Positions 8,197-15,745 of a stretch of DNA of 64,000 nt are shown here, in pieces (within the stretch, counting starts at the first letter, position 1; each line of letters opens with the position of its first letter). A program made the position numbers and the translations under genes. Source of the DNA: Clostridium cavendishii DSM 21758. GTDB lineage: Bacteria > Bacillota > Clostridia > Clostridiales > Clostridiaceae. The DNA lies in NCBI RefSeq assembly GCF_900141845.1, contig NZ_FQZB01000003.1, positions 251,709-315,708 of the forward strand, in the 5' to 3' direction. Below the pieces are notes generated by a model. That model was not told the origin of the DNA and ran no database searches. It worked only from the letters and a program-made list of their open reading frames with translations.

Positions 8197-8505
8197 CTAT
8201 TTTTTGGTGTCTATGAATATGCCTCTTTTAACTTTTTCTTCATACTCATATTGTTCCATTTCGCCTTCTACCTCTATAGTTTTTCCTTTTATAGCATCTA
8301 CTGTAACCCTATATTTATCAACAAGCTCTTTAAACTCCTCGTGTTTCTCTTTATCCTTATGATTAGGAGTATTTTCATTTTTTCTTTCTTTATAGCCATT
8401 ATTATAAATACTAATCTCTAGTTTTCTGTGTATTTTTCCATCCTTAGTTTTATCTTGAAGCTTTCTTCTCAAATCAGTATCTATTTTATTTAATCTAAAT
8501 TCCAT
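8197..8505 (-). CDS. Unrecognised 102-residue protein of the module B flagellar operon
   Basis: No family recognised. The product is highly charged (many Lys, Glu, Asp), has no signal peptide, membrane segment or cysteine, and looks largely helical or disordered, with a Lys/Asn/Glu-rich middle (about residues 38-58) and a C-terminal part, VDKYRVTVDAIKGKTIEVEG, that could form strands. It is co-directional and tightly spaced between flaG (18 bp) and fliS (13 bp), so it should be co-transcribed. Module A has no counterpart: only about 108 bp lie between fliS and flaG there. A role in flagellar assembly is suggested only by context. Confidence 0.75.
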   Translation of the reverse strand: MEFRLNKIDTDLRRKLQDKTKDGKIHRKLEISIYNNGYKERKNENTPNHKDKEKHEEFKELVDKYRVTVDAIKGKTIEVEGEMEQYEYEEKVKRGIFIDTKK

Positions 8506-8523
8506 AGCACTTCTCCTATACTC

Positions 8524-8886
8524 CTAAGCCTTTTTATCAAATATTACACCTGCAGCTTCACATAATTTCGCAACTAAATCTAATATTTTCTTTGGTGGTA
8601 CTTCCATAATAACTTTTTTTGTGTTATCATCTATAATTTTTATCATTATGTCGCCAAATTTTTCATGCACCGAATATTCGGCATGAGTATTATCATCTTC
8701 AAGAAGTTTATTTAATTTTTCTAAAGATTTTTTTATTTGCTTTTCTGAATAATCATCTTTCTTATTGTTTATAGTAGCTGTTTCTTCCCTTACTTTTTCT
8801 GTATCATCAACTTTTTGTACTTCTTGTATTCTTATATAATTATCTAAATCAGCCTTATTTCCCTGGCTAACACTTTTAACATCCAT
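8524..8886 (-). CDS. flaG: FlaG family flagellar protein, module B copy
   Basis: A 120-residue FlaG-type protein. The conserved domain (EYSVHEKFGDIMIKIIDD followed by MEVPPKKILDLVAKLCEAAGV) occupies the C-terminal 60 residues; the N-terminal part is charged. Start ATG at 8886, after AGGGGTG, in the same arrangement as the other copy, where an upstream GTG falls inside the ribosome binding site. Compared with the copy at 3045-3380 it has a longer linker. Confidence 0.9.
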   Translation of the reverse strand: MDVKSVSQGNKADLDNYIRIQEVQKVDDTEKVREETATINNKKDDYSEKQIKKSLEKLNKLLEDDNTHAEYSVHEKFGDIMIKIIDDNTKKVIMEVPPKKILDLVAKLCEAAGVIFDKKA

Positions 8887-8926
8887 GTTTTTCACCCCTG
8901 TATTGATACTTTAATATTTATAAAAC

Positions 8927-9142
8927 TTATTTTATTAATTTATTAAATGCCTCAAGCGATACAAAAGCTGCCTCTTTATTTTCATCTTGTATTTCTTTTA
9001 AAAGTTCTTTTCTAAGTATTTTAACTTCCTTAGGTGCATTTATAGCTAATTTCACACTTCCATTATCTAACTTAATAACTGAAATTTCAATATTATCTCC
9101 AATAACTATTCCTTCGCCTTGTTTTCTTGTTACTATCAGCAT
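8927..9142 (-). CDS. csrA: Translational regulator CsrA, module B copy
   Basis: A second complete CsrA of 71 residues with the MLIVTRKQGEGIVIGDNI strand, Arg44 in KILRKEL and the same length as the copy at 3417-3632. The seven differences (positions 20, 23, 26, 51, 59, 61, 66) leave the RNA-binding residues untouched, so the two could form heterodimers and share targets. It starts 5 bp after the fliW stop, tighter than in module A (57 bp), which suggests translational coupling to its antagonist. Confidence 0.97.
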   Translation of the reverse strand: MLIVTRKQGEGIVIGDNIEISVIKLDNGSVKLAINAPKEVKILRKELLKEIQDENKEAAFVSLEAFNKLIK

Positions 9143-9147
9143 TTAAA

Positions 9148-9573
9148 TCACTCCTTAATTAAGGGATGTTTAACTTTATAATTTTCATTGTTTAAAATTA
9201 ACTGTTCCCCCAAATTATTGTTAATATTTATTATTAATGGAGCTCTTAAATTTGTAGTGATTTTTTTCGAATCTTCATTCAAGGTCACTGTATTATAAAT
9301 TAATACTTCTTCTGGTTTAGATATAGATAATCTTTCTATAATATCTTCTGGAATGTCTATCTCATAATCCTTAATTACACTAAATGGCGAAACAACTATA
9401 AAACCTAATGCTTCATCTTCTAAAGAATGTAATAATTTAAACTCCTCAGTTTCACTTATATTTACTAATGTAAATTTTTTCAATCCTTCGAGCCCTGGAA
9501 TTCCTCTATTAAACATTATTACATCTTTTTCCGTATATTCTAAAATCCCATGATATAAACTTTTAAAATTCAT
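9148..9573 (-). CDS. fliW: Flagellar assembly factor FliW, module B copy
   Basis: A 141-residue FliW, the protein antagonist of CsrA and sensor of free flagellin. Conserved segments: FNRGIPGLEGLKKFTLV, LLHSLEDEALGFIVVSPF and LRAPLIININNNLGEQLIL. It ends at KVKHPLIKE without the seven-residue tail of the module A copy. The middle (about residues 65-105) differs most between the two. The C-terminal half, including the region facing CsrA in known complexes, is nearly identical, so cross-binding to either CsrA is expected. Confidence 0.95.
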   Translation of the reverse strand: MNFKSLYHGILEYTEKDVIMFNRGIPGLEGLKKFTLVNISETEEFKLLHSLEDEALGFIVVSPFSVIKDYEIDIPEDIIERLSISKPEEVLIYNTVTLNEDSKKITTNLRAPLIININNNLGEQLILNNENYKVKHPLIKE

Positions 9574-9592
9574 AATTTATTCCTCCTATATA

Positions 9593-10558
9593 TTATCTTA
9601 AATAATCCATAAGAGTTGGTTGAATTACTTTTGCCGAAGTTTGAAGAGATGCTGTATAAACTGTTTGCATAGTTGAATATTCCATTATTTTTTGAGTTAT
9701 ATCTATATCTTCTGTCTTAGATAAGATATCTGTCATATTAAAATTTTCGTCTTCATTTTTACTTTGAGCTGCTTCCATTCTATTTTGCTTTGCTCCAACT
9801 TCTGCTCTTACCTTTAAAAGATTTGACATTGTACTAGTTATATCTTTTAAGTTTTCGCCAACAAGCTTACTTTTAGCGTCTGGAGTATCTGAATCAAAAT
9901 TTTTTACTATATCTGATAACATTTTAGTGACATCTACAACTTTTCCTTTATCATCTTTAAACTCAAATATTTCATTTGATGTTACATTATACTCCATTGT
10001 AACACCTTGCGAAATTTCAACCTTCATTTTTGCTTTCATCATATTAATTTCTTCTGGCGTTGCATCATTTCCTTCTTTTCCACTATATTTAATTACACTA
10101 TTTCCATTTTCATAATCAACTTTTAATGGCTTAGATGTAGATTTTGTTCCACCAAATATATATGAACCATCAAAATTAGTATTAAGCACTTGTGTTAGTT
10201 CCTCTACCTTTTGATTAAATTCATCTTTTATTGCTTTTCTTTCATCTGAACCATAAGCTGCATTTCCTGCTGACACTAAAAGCTCTCTCATTCTTTGAAA
10301 TACACTAGTAGCTTGTCCAAGTGATGTATCTGTTGCATCTAAATTATTTAAGGTGTCCTTTATATTTTCGTTATATTGTTTATTTTCTGTAATATCACTA
10401 TGTAATTGCATACTTCTTGCAACTTTAAAAGGATTATCTGAAGGTCTTCTTATTTCTTTTCCTGATGATAATTGACCTTGAAGAGTTTGTATATTATTTA
10501 GGTTTGTCCTCATATCTCTTAAAAAATTATTTGAAAGCATTTTATTTGTTACTCTCAT
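9593..10558 (-). CDS. flgL: Flagellar hook-associated protein 3 FlgL, module B copy
   Basis: A 321-residue FlgL with the same N-terminal (MRVTNKMLSNNFLRDMRTNLN) and C-terminal (TASLQTSAKVIQPTLMDYL) segments as the copy at 4156-5136. The exposed central domain (about residues 135-225) is shorter and clearly different. Ribosome binding site GAGGTGAT. It sits between flgK and fliW. Whether both FlgL proteins enter the same junction cannot be told from sequence; both keep the packing regions. Confidence 0.96.
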   Translation of the reverse strand: MRVTNKMLSNNFLRDMRTNLNNIQTLQGQLSSGKEIRRPSDNPFKVARSMQLHSDITENKQYNENIKDTLNNLDATDTSLGQATSVFQRMRELLVSAGNAAYGSDERKAIKDEFNQKVEELTQVLNTNFDGSYIFGGTKSTSKPLKVDYENGNSVIKYSGKEGNDATPEEINMMKAKMKVEISQGVTMEYNVTSNEIFEFKDDKGKVVDVTKMLSDIVKNFDSDTPDAKSKLVGENLKDITSTMSNLLKVRAEVGAKQNRMEAAQSKNEDENFNMTDILSKTEDIDITQKIMEYSTMQTVYTASLQTSAKVIQPTLMDYLR

Positions 10559-10585
10559 TATATCACCTCTTTATCTATTTATTTC

Positions 10586-12334
10586 TTATCTCTTAAGCCC
10601 ATTTACTACAACATCTAAAAGCTGATCTACTGTTGCTATAATCTTCGCATTAGCTCCATAAGCATGTTGATATTGAACTAAATTAGCCATTTCTTCATCT
10701 AATGAAACCCCTGAAACTTTTTCTCTTGAATTACTTATATCATCTAATAAATAAACCTGATTATTAACCATTCTTTTAGCTTCTTGTCCTTGTACTGCAA
10801 GTCTATCTATAGTGTCTTTAAAATATCCATCTAAAGTCATACCATTTATATCATTTTTTATAGTTAAATTTGAACCATCAGTTTCAACAAATCCTTTTAT
10901 CAAATCTGATCTACTAGTTTTATCATCTATATCTTGCATTTTTATTAAACTCTTTCGTAATTGAGCTATAGCAAGTGCTCTAGAATTTTCTTTTTCTCCA
11001 TCAGTATCATTTTTCTTTGTTCTAATCTTCATAACATCACTAAGAATTTCTTGATTTATAGTTATGTTTTCTGCTGTAATTTCATCTTCTTTATTTGATG
11101 TAAGATCTAATTGTTTTTGATCATCATATTTGCAAGTTTTACCGTTAACGAAAAGTGGCATTTTATCATCTGCTACGTTATTAGTACCTGAATGTATTGC
11201 ATTAACTGTGAATGCTATTGCTTTTGCTATCTTATTAAGTTGCTCTTTATATTTTTCTATATCATTTTGTATAGAGCTATCTCCTTTTAAAGAACCTGAT
11301 TTTGGTTTAAAAGCTCTAAGTTCTGAGTACTTTATAGTCTCTCCATCCTCTATTGGCGCACCGTCACCCTTTATAGCAATTCCCTTTGATGATCCCCACA
11401 ATACTCTTGTTTGTTTTAATTCCTTTACTTGAGCTTCTGTTACATCTGTAAGCTTTAAAGTCTTTTGGCTACTACTATTTGTCATATTTCCAAGAGCTGA
11501 ATACGTTACTATATAAGTTTTTCCACTAGCATCACTTGGATCTTTTTCTACACTATTTATATAGGAGAATCTAGCATAATCTTGATTTCCATCTGCAACT
11601 ACAAGTTCCGGAGCTTTCATTCCGTCTATATCACCTGGTTTTACATCAACGCCTTCAAAATTCTTTTTATCTACTACTATATTAAAATTTTGGCTTAACT
11701 TATCTAATAACAAATCTCTTTTATCCATCAAATCATTAGGAGCATTTCCTGATACTTTGACAGTCATTATTTCTTTATTTAATTCGTTTACCTGGTCAAG
11801 TATAGAGTTCACATCAACAACTGTATTTTTTATCATACTTTCAGCATCTTTTTGTAAATCATTAAATCTTTTATATGTATGATTTAATGCATCTGTTAAT
11901 GCTAATGTTTGTTGAGCCACTACAGTTCTGTTGTTTGAACTTTGTGGTTGCTTTGAAAGTTCTTGCCACGAATCAAAAAACTTCCCTATAAGAGTCGATA
12001 TACCATTATCTGATGGTTCACTCATTATACTTTCAATTTGATTTAAATATGAGCTTCTAGTATCATATTGTCCTAAAACAGTAGTTTCATTTCTAACTTG
12101 AAAATCTAAAAAAGTATCTCTTATTCTTTCTATAGCTTGTACTTGCGCACCCATTCCTATTTGTCCTACTGTTCCAGGTTGACCAAAAGGCGTATTAGTT
12201 ACAGTTTTAGCTCTTTGTCTTGTGTACCCCTCTGTATTTGCATTAGCTATATTATGTGATGTTACATCTATATTTCTCTGAGCTGTAAACATTCCACTTC
12301 TTCCTATATTTAAAGTTGCAAATAATCCTGACAT
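10586..12334 (-). CDS. flgK: Flagellar hook-associated protein 1 FlgK, module B copy
   Basis: A 582-residue FlgK beginning MSGLFATLNIGRSGMFTAQR with VTSHNIANANTEGYTRQRA and ending in the conserved LVQYQHAYGANAKIIATVDQLLDVVVNGL. The start is the ATG at 12334, behind AAGGGTGA; the reading that begins at 12355 would include this site. It heads module B and has a SigA-like promoter 32 nt upstream. Differences from the copy at 5153-6907 cluster in the central exposed domain, with small insertions and deletions (for example an added segment near residues 490-505 here). Confidence 0.97.
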   Translation of the reverse strand: MSGLFATLNIGRSGMFTAQRNIDVTSHNIANANTEGYTRQRAKTVTNTPFGQPGTVGQIGMGAQVQAIERIRDTFLDFQVRNETTVLGQYDTRSSYLNQIESIMSEPSDNGISTLIGKFFDSWQELSKQPQSSNNRTVVAQQTLALTDALNHTYKRFNDLQKDAESMIKNTVVDVNSILDQVNELNKEIMTVKVSGNAPNDLMDKRDLLLDKLSQNFNIVVDKKNFEGVDVKPGDIDGMKAPELVVADGNQDYARFSYINSVEKDPSDASGKTYIVTYSALGNMTNSSSQKTLKLTDVTEAQVKELKQTRVLWGSSKGIAIKGDGAPIEDGETIKYSELRAFKPKSGSLKGDSSIQNDIEKYKEQLNKIAKAIAFTVNAIHSGTNNVADDKMPLFVNGKTCKYDDQKQLDLTSNKEDEITAENITINQEILSDVMKIRTKKNDTDGEKENSRALAIAQLRKSLIKMQDIDDKTSRSDLIKGFVETDGSNLTIKNDINGMTLDGYFKDTIDRLAVQGQEAKRMVNNQVYLLDDISNSREKVSGVSLDEEMANLVQYQHAYGANAKIIATVDQLLDVVVNGLKR

Positions 12335-12365
12335 TTTTTCACCCTTCCTTTTCACACTATTATAT

Positions 12366-12394
12366 ATTATATATAATATGTCTATATTTGTTAA
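12366..12394 (-). promoter_or_regulatory. SigA-like promoter of module B
   Basis: On the minus strand: TTAACA (12394-12389), 17-nt spacer, TATAAT (12371-12366), about 30 nt upstream of flgK. No TCG/CGA core exists anywhere in 12356-12733, so a SigD promoter like that of module A is not present. In such AT-rich DNA chance matches are common, hence moderate confidence. Confidence 0.5.
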
Positions 12395-12581
12395 TATAAA
12401 TAATCATTATACAATTTAATTATTAAGTATAAAAATGTTTTATCATTTTTTATTTCTTTATTAGCATTTGTTTATTTAATTCATTATATTATTAAAAAAA
12501 TTTTTAATATACTTTTTATAAATTATGGCTCTTTTATAATACTTACTTCAAACTTAGGATTTTAAGGAAAAAAATTTTTAC

Positions 12582-12616
12582 AAAAAAAATTAAATTATAT
12601 TCTAATTTAATTTTTT
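12582..12616 (-). terminator. Probable terminator after flgM-flgN
   Basis: Perfect 14-bp stem made only of A and T (12584-12597 with 12603-12616), loop of 5, followed by TTTTTTTTG on the minus strand (the distal T run overlaps the stem). It would separate flgMN from module B; weak pairing may allow readthrough. Confidence 0.55.
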
Positions 12617-12659
12617 GTCTTTATCTTGTATCTGCTATATGTAATTTATGATAATAGCT

Positions 12660-12697
12660 TATCAAGCACATCTTATTATACTTAAATGTGCTTGATA
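12660..12697. repeat. Perfect 12-bp inverted repeat between flgN and flgK
   Basis: TATCAAGCACAT at 12660-12671 and ATGTGCTTGATA at 12686-12697, separated by 14 bases. It is the most GC-containing piece of the 378-bp gap and has no T run on either side, so it looks like an operator or RNA hairpin, not a terminator. The rest of 12356-12733, apart from this hairpin, the terminator and the promoter, shows nothing recognisable. Confidence 0.6.
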
Positions 12698-12733
12698 GCC
12701 TAATTTTCCAATAAACACATTCTAAAATTTATT

Positions 12734-13141
12734 TTACTTAAATTTACCATAAGAGTTATATGTCTTAACTTCTCTATTTGGATTCAAAAAAGTTAAAAGT
12801 TGATTTGTATAGCTTAGTTGTTGTTTTATTAGCATATCATTGCTTTCTTTTTGTAATACAACTTCTTCAACCGTTTTCTTTATCTCTCTATAACTTTTTT
12901 CTAATTCCTCATCTTCCAATTCATATATAGCTTCTTTTATAGTTTTACCATTTAGAATTTTTCTTCTTTCAACTTCTAATTGTGCTACTTCTTTATTAGA
13001 GTTTTTAATTTTTTCAACTATAGCATCTAAAGCAAATACATCATTTTTAGTTATATAAACCATTTGTTCATCTAATAGCTTTAGAAGTTCTATTAATGCT
13101 AATCTTTCATTATCAATTACTTCTTTTAGCTTTTCTTTCAT
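12734..13141 (-). CDS. flgN: FlgN-type chaperone for hook-associated proteins
   Basis: A 135-residue helical protein (MKEKLKEVIDNERLALIELLKLLDEQM) with the long-helix pattern of FlgN, the export chaperone of FlgK and FlgL. Its start overlaps the flgM stop by one base (TAATG), so the two are translationally coupled. This order, flgM-flgN-flgK-flgL, is the usual one in Firmicutes. One FlgN would have to serve both FlgK/FlgL pairs in this genome unless another lies outside the window. The family is poorly conserved; the call leans on size, helicity and position. Confidence 0.85.
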   Translation of the reverse strand: MKEKLKEVIDNERLALIELLKLLDEQMVYITKNDVFALDAIVEKIKNSNKEVAQLEVERRKILNGKTIKEAIYELEDEELEKSYREIKKTVEEVVLQKESNDMLIKQQLSYTNQLLTFLNPNREVKTYNSYGKFK

Positions 13142-13419
13142 TAAACTCTTCTCCCTCTCATTGTATCAATTAAAGCCTTGGCTGTTAAGGTAGAATCTAC
13201 TTTGTATGTTCCATTTTGCACTTGCTGTCTTAATTCTTCTATCCTTTTATTATTTGCTACATTTGGTTCCTCAATACCATAACTCATAAGCACTTTTCCT
13301 ACATTTGATATTTCTACACTGTCTCTTTTTGATACTTCTTTAGCATTTCCTACTTTATTTGTATTTCTATTATATAGGTTTATAACATTAGAAGTACCTC
13401 CTATTCCTCTGATATTCAT
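13141..13419 (-). CDS. flgM: Anti-sigma factor FlgM
   Basis: FlgM holds the flagellar sigma factor SigD inactive until the hook is complete. The 92-residue product has the typical disordered N-terminal half and the conserved RDSVEISNVGKVL segment (about residues 31-43), followed by RIEELRQQVQNGTYKVDSTLTAKALIDTM, matching the C-terminal sigma-binding helices. Ribosome binding site GGGGGGAA. A SigD-like promoter lies 36-62 bp upstream, giving the usual feedback in which SigD makes its own inhibitor. Confidence 0.95.
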   Translation of the reverse strand: MNIRGIGGTSNVINLYNRNTNKVGNAKEVSKRDSVEISNVGKVLMSYGIEEPNVANNKRIEELRQQVQNGTYKVDSTLTAKALIDTMRGRRV

Positions 13420-13454
13420 TTTATTCCCCCCAAACTTTTTTCTCTCTTGGTTTA

Positions 13455-13481
13455 TTATCGTACTATCTTCTATTTAATTTA
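13455..13481 (-). promoter_or_regulatory. SigD (sigma-28) promoter of flgM-flgN
   Basis: On the minus strand: TAAA (13481-13478), 15-nt spacer, TACGATAA (13462-13455). Good match to the SigD pattern, with the same spacing as the two promoters at 397-423 and 7113-7140. Confidence 0.7.
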
Positions 13482-13560
13482 GCACTTTTACATAAGAGTT
13501 GTATAAATTCTTATATATTTTTTCTAGTTTAAGAAATTTATATTAAATTTGCAAAAACTT

Positions 13561-13598
13561 AAAAAAAGATTAGATATTTTATATACCTAATCTTTTTT
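13561..13598 (-). terminator. Terminator of the chemotaxis operon
   Basis: AAAAAAGATTAG (13562-13573) pairs with CTAATCTTTTTT (13587-13598); on the minus strand the hairpin ends in a run of seven T. It lies 14 bp past the fliY stop. Confidence 0.85.
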
Positions 13599-13611
13599 AA
13601 CTTTTGAAAAA

Positions 13612-14739
13612 TTATCTTAAACTTTTGATTCTTTCTGCTCCACTTATTATGCTACTGATTCTAACTCCAAAGTTTTCATCAACAACAACAACCTCACCTA
13701 ATGCAACTCTTTTTCCATTAACTAATATTTCAACTGGTTCATCAGCTAATTTCTCTAATTCTATAAGAGATCCATTACTTAGATTTAAAATATCTTTTAT
13801 ATTCTTTTTACATCTTCCAAGAACTACAGATATTTCTAGTGGTACATCTAATATTAAATCTATATTTCTATGAGCAGGAGTACCATTTGAACTGTTTAAA
13901 CTTTCAAAAGCTACTTCATGAACCTCAACAGGTGGTCTTGCAGGTTCTTTTGCCACTGGTCTTTCATAAGATGGCTCTGGAGCTCTAGGAGCTTCAACCG
14001 GTTTTGCTTTAACAGGTTCTTTAACAGTTTCTTTTGGAGTAACCTCTTCTTTTGGTTCTTCTCCCATCATAATAGAAACTATAGTTTTAGCAGTTTTAAC
14101 AGGTAAAATCTGCATTATATTACTATCTACAAGGCTTCCTATTGTCATAGTAAATGATACTTTTACTATTTGGTCATCCTCACTAATATCTTGAGCTAAT
14201 GGATCATCATTTGCATCCTCCCAAGTTTTTGATAAAGGCGGAGAAATATTTACTTCTCTAGCAAGCATTGTAGCCATAGATGTAGCCGCTGAACCCATCA
14301 TTTGATTCATCGCTTCTTGAACAGCACTAATTTCAATTTCTGAAAGTTCTTGATTTACAGCTGTCCCATCGCCACCCATCATAAGGTTTGCTATAACAGC
14401 CGCATCCTTAACTTGCATAACCAATATGTTTTGACCACTTATACCCGAAGTATATTCTATTTCTAAAACTATGTTCGGTACATGAAAATCTCTTTTCAAT
14501 TCTTTTAATGTTGTAACACTTACTACTGGTGTAGTTATGTTAACTGATTGATTTATTATTTGAGAAAGAGCAGTTGAGGCTGACCCCATAGATATGTTCC
14601 CAATTTCACCTAATAAATCTTTATCTAAATCTGTTATAATAGCTTCCTCATTTACCTCTTGCGTTTGAGGCTCTGTAGATGTTGAGTTGCCATTTAATAA
14701 TGAATCTATTTCTTCTTGTGAAAGAAACCCATTACTCAT
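13612..14739 (-). CDS. fliY: Flagellar motor switch phosphatase FliY
   Basis: FliY is the Gram-positive switch-complex protein that combines a CheC-type CheY-P phosphatase with a FliN C-ring domain. The 375-residue product begins with a FliM-like CheY-P-binding peptide (LSQEEIDSLL, residues 6-15), then a CheC-type domain with two phosphatase helices (GEIGNISMGSASTALSQI near 45-62 and VQEAMNQMMGSAATSMATML near 140-160), a Pro/Glu/Lys linker (about 225-275), and a C-terminal FliN domain (LDVPLEISVVLGRC onward). The ATG at 14739 overlaps the fliM stop; a more upstream ATG lies in the ribosome binding site. Last gene of the chemotaxis operon. Confidence 0.95.
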   Translation of the reverse strand: MSNGFLSQEEIDSLLNGNSTSTEPQTQEVNEEAIITDLDKDLLGEIGNISMGSASTALSQIINQSVNITTPVVSVTTLKELKRDFHVPNIVLEIEYTSGISGQNILVMQVKDAAVIANLMMGGDGTAVNQELSEIEISAVQEAMNQMMGSAATSMATMLAREVNISPPLSKTWEDANDDPLAQDISEDDQIVKVSFTMTIGSLVDSNIMQILPVKTAKTIVSIMMGEEPKEEVTPKETVKEPVKAKPVEAPRAPEPSYERPVAKEPARPPVEVHEVAFESLNSSNGTPAHRNIDLILDVPLEISVVLGRCKKNIKDILNLSNGSLIELEKLADEPVEILVNGKRVALGEVVVVDENFGVRISSIISGAERIKSLR

Positions 14740-15727
14740 AATTATCCACATCCTTATCTATAATATCTAGTATGGCCACTCCCATGTTCTTACCTACTAC
14801 ACCAGGTTTTGCAAAATAACACTCCTCATTTTCTATTATAACTTTTACAGGACTGTTATACCTTTCATCAAGTTTAATTACATCCCCAGTATTTAATCTT
14901 AAGAAATCCTCTACACTTACATGGGTTTTTCCAAGTTCTACAGCAAGATCTACCTCTACTGAATCCAAACTCTTCTTCATTTTTTCCTTAGATTCATCTA
15001 ATGCGCTATCATTATCTGGCTGGAACCAATATTGAACCACTAGTTTGTCTATTACTTTTTCTATGCTCAAATATGGAATACACAGGTTAATAAATGTGGT
15101 AGTTTTTCCAAGCTCTACCGACAACGTAATAAGAGCCACTGGCTCATTAGGAGCCAGTGTTTGATTTATTGCTGGGTTAGTTTCTATGGTTTCTAACTCT
15201 GGAACTACTTCCAAAACATCTTCCCAAGCTAACTTCATATTTGCAATAATTCCAGAAGCTATTTGTCTTATTATGTTTTTGTCTATATCAGTAAACTCCT
15301 TATTTACATGCCTCCTATCCCCAGTTCCTCCAAGTAATATATCTATAACTTGAAAAGTAAATTGCGGATTTAATTCCAATAAAACAGAACCATTTAAAGG
15401 CGGCATTTTAAATACTGTTAAAACTGTTGGATTAGGTATGGAGTGTATAAACTCCTCATAAGTTAACTGCTCCAGCGTTTCAATTTTAACCTTTGTATTT
15501 TTTCTAATCTGACCTGTTAGGTAATTAGAAGTAATTCTTGCAAAGTTATCATGAATAAGTTCTAGTGTTCTTATATGCTCCTTAGAGAACTTTTGAGGAG
15601 TTTTAAAGTCATATTTTTTTACTTTTTGTTTCTCCTCTTCCTTTTGAACTTCTTCAGGTTTTAAATCTCCAGCAGATAAGGCAGATAACAAGGCGTCTAT
15701 CTCATTTTGCGATAATACATCTGCCAT
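14732..15727 (-). CDS. fliM: Flagellar motor switch protein FliM
   Basis: FliM builds the middle of the C-ring and receives CheY-P. The 331-residue protein has the N-terminal CheY-P-binding peptide LSQNEIDALLSAL (residues 5-17), the central domain with PQKFSKEHIRTLELIHDNFAR and GGTGDRRHVNKEFTDIDKNIIRQI, and a C-terminal FliN-like domain (VEDFLRLNTGDVIKLD). Length is usual. It overlaps fliY by 8 bases, indicating coupled translation. Confidence 0.97.
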   Translation of the reverse strand: MADVLSQNEIDALLSALSAGDLKPEEVQKEEEKQKVKKYDFKTPQKFSKEHIRTLELIHDNFARITSNYLTGQIRKNTKVKIETLEQLTYEEFIHSIPNPTVLTVFKMPPLNGSVLLELNPQFTFQVIDILLGGTGDRRHVNKEFTDIDKNIIRQIASGIIANMKLAWEDVLEVVPELETIETNPAINQTLAPNEPVALITLSVELGKTTTFINLCIPYLSIEKVIDKLVVQYWFQPDNDSALDESKEKMKKSLDSVEVDLAVELGKTHVSVEDFLRLNTGDVIKLDERYNSPVKVIIENEECYFAKPGVVGKNMGVAILDIIDKDVDNYE

Positions 15728-15745
15728 ACATTTCCCTCATTTCCT

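Noticed and set aside
577..12334. The doubled flagellar module as an assembly or repeat artefact
   Set aside because: The copies differ at many positions, differ in gene content (fliD and the 102-residue ORF) and have different upstream regions.
13604..13873. Open frames antisense to real genes (for example 13604-13873, 16708-17142, 18778-19221, 20629-21102, 49493-50056)
   Set aside because: They lie opposite well-recognised proteins, lack ribosome binding sites and have compositions expected from reading AT-rich genes backwards.
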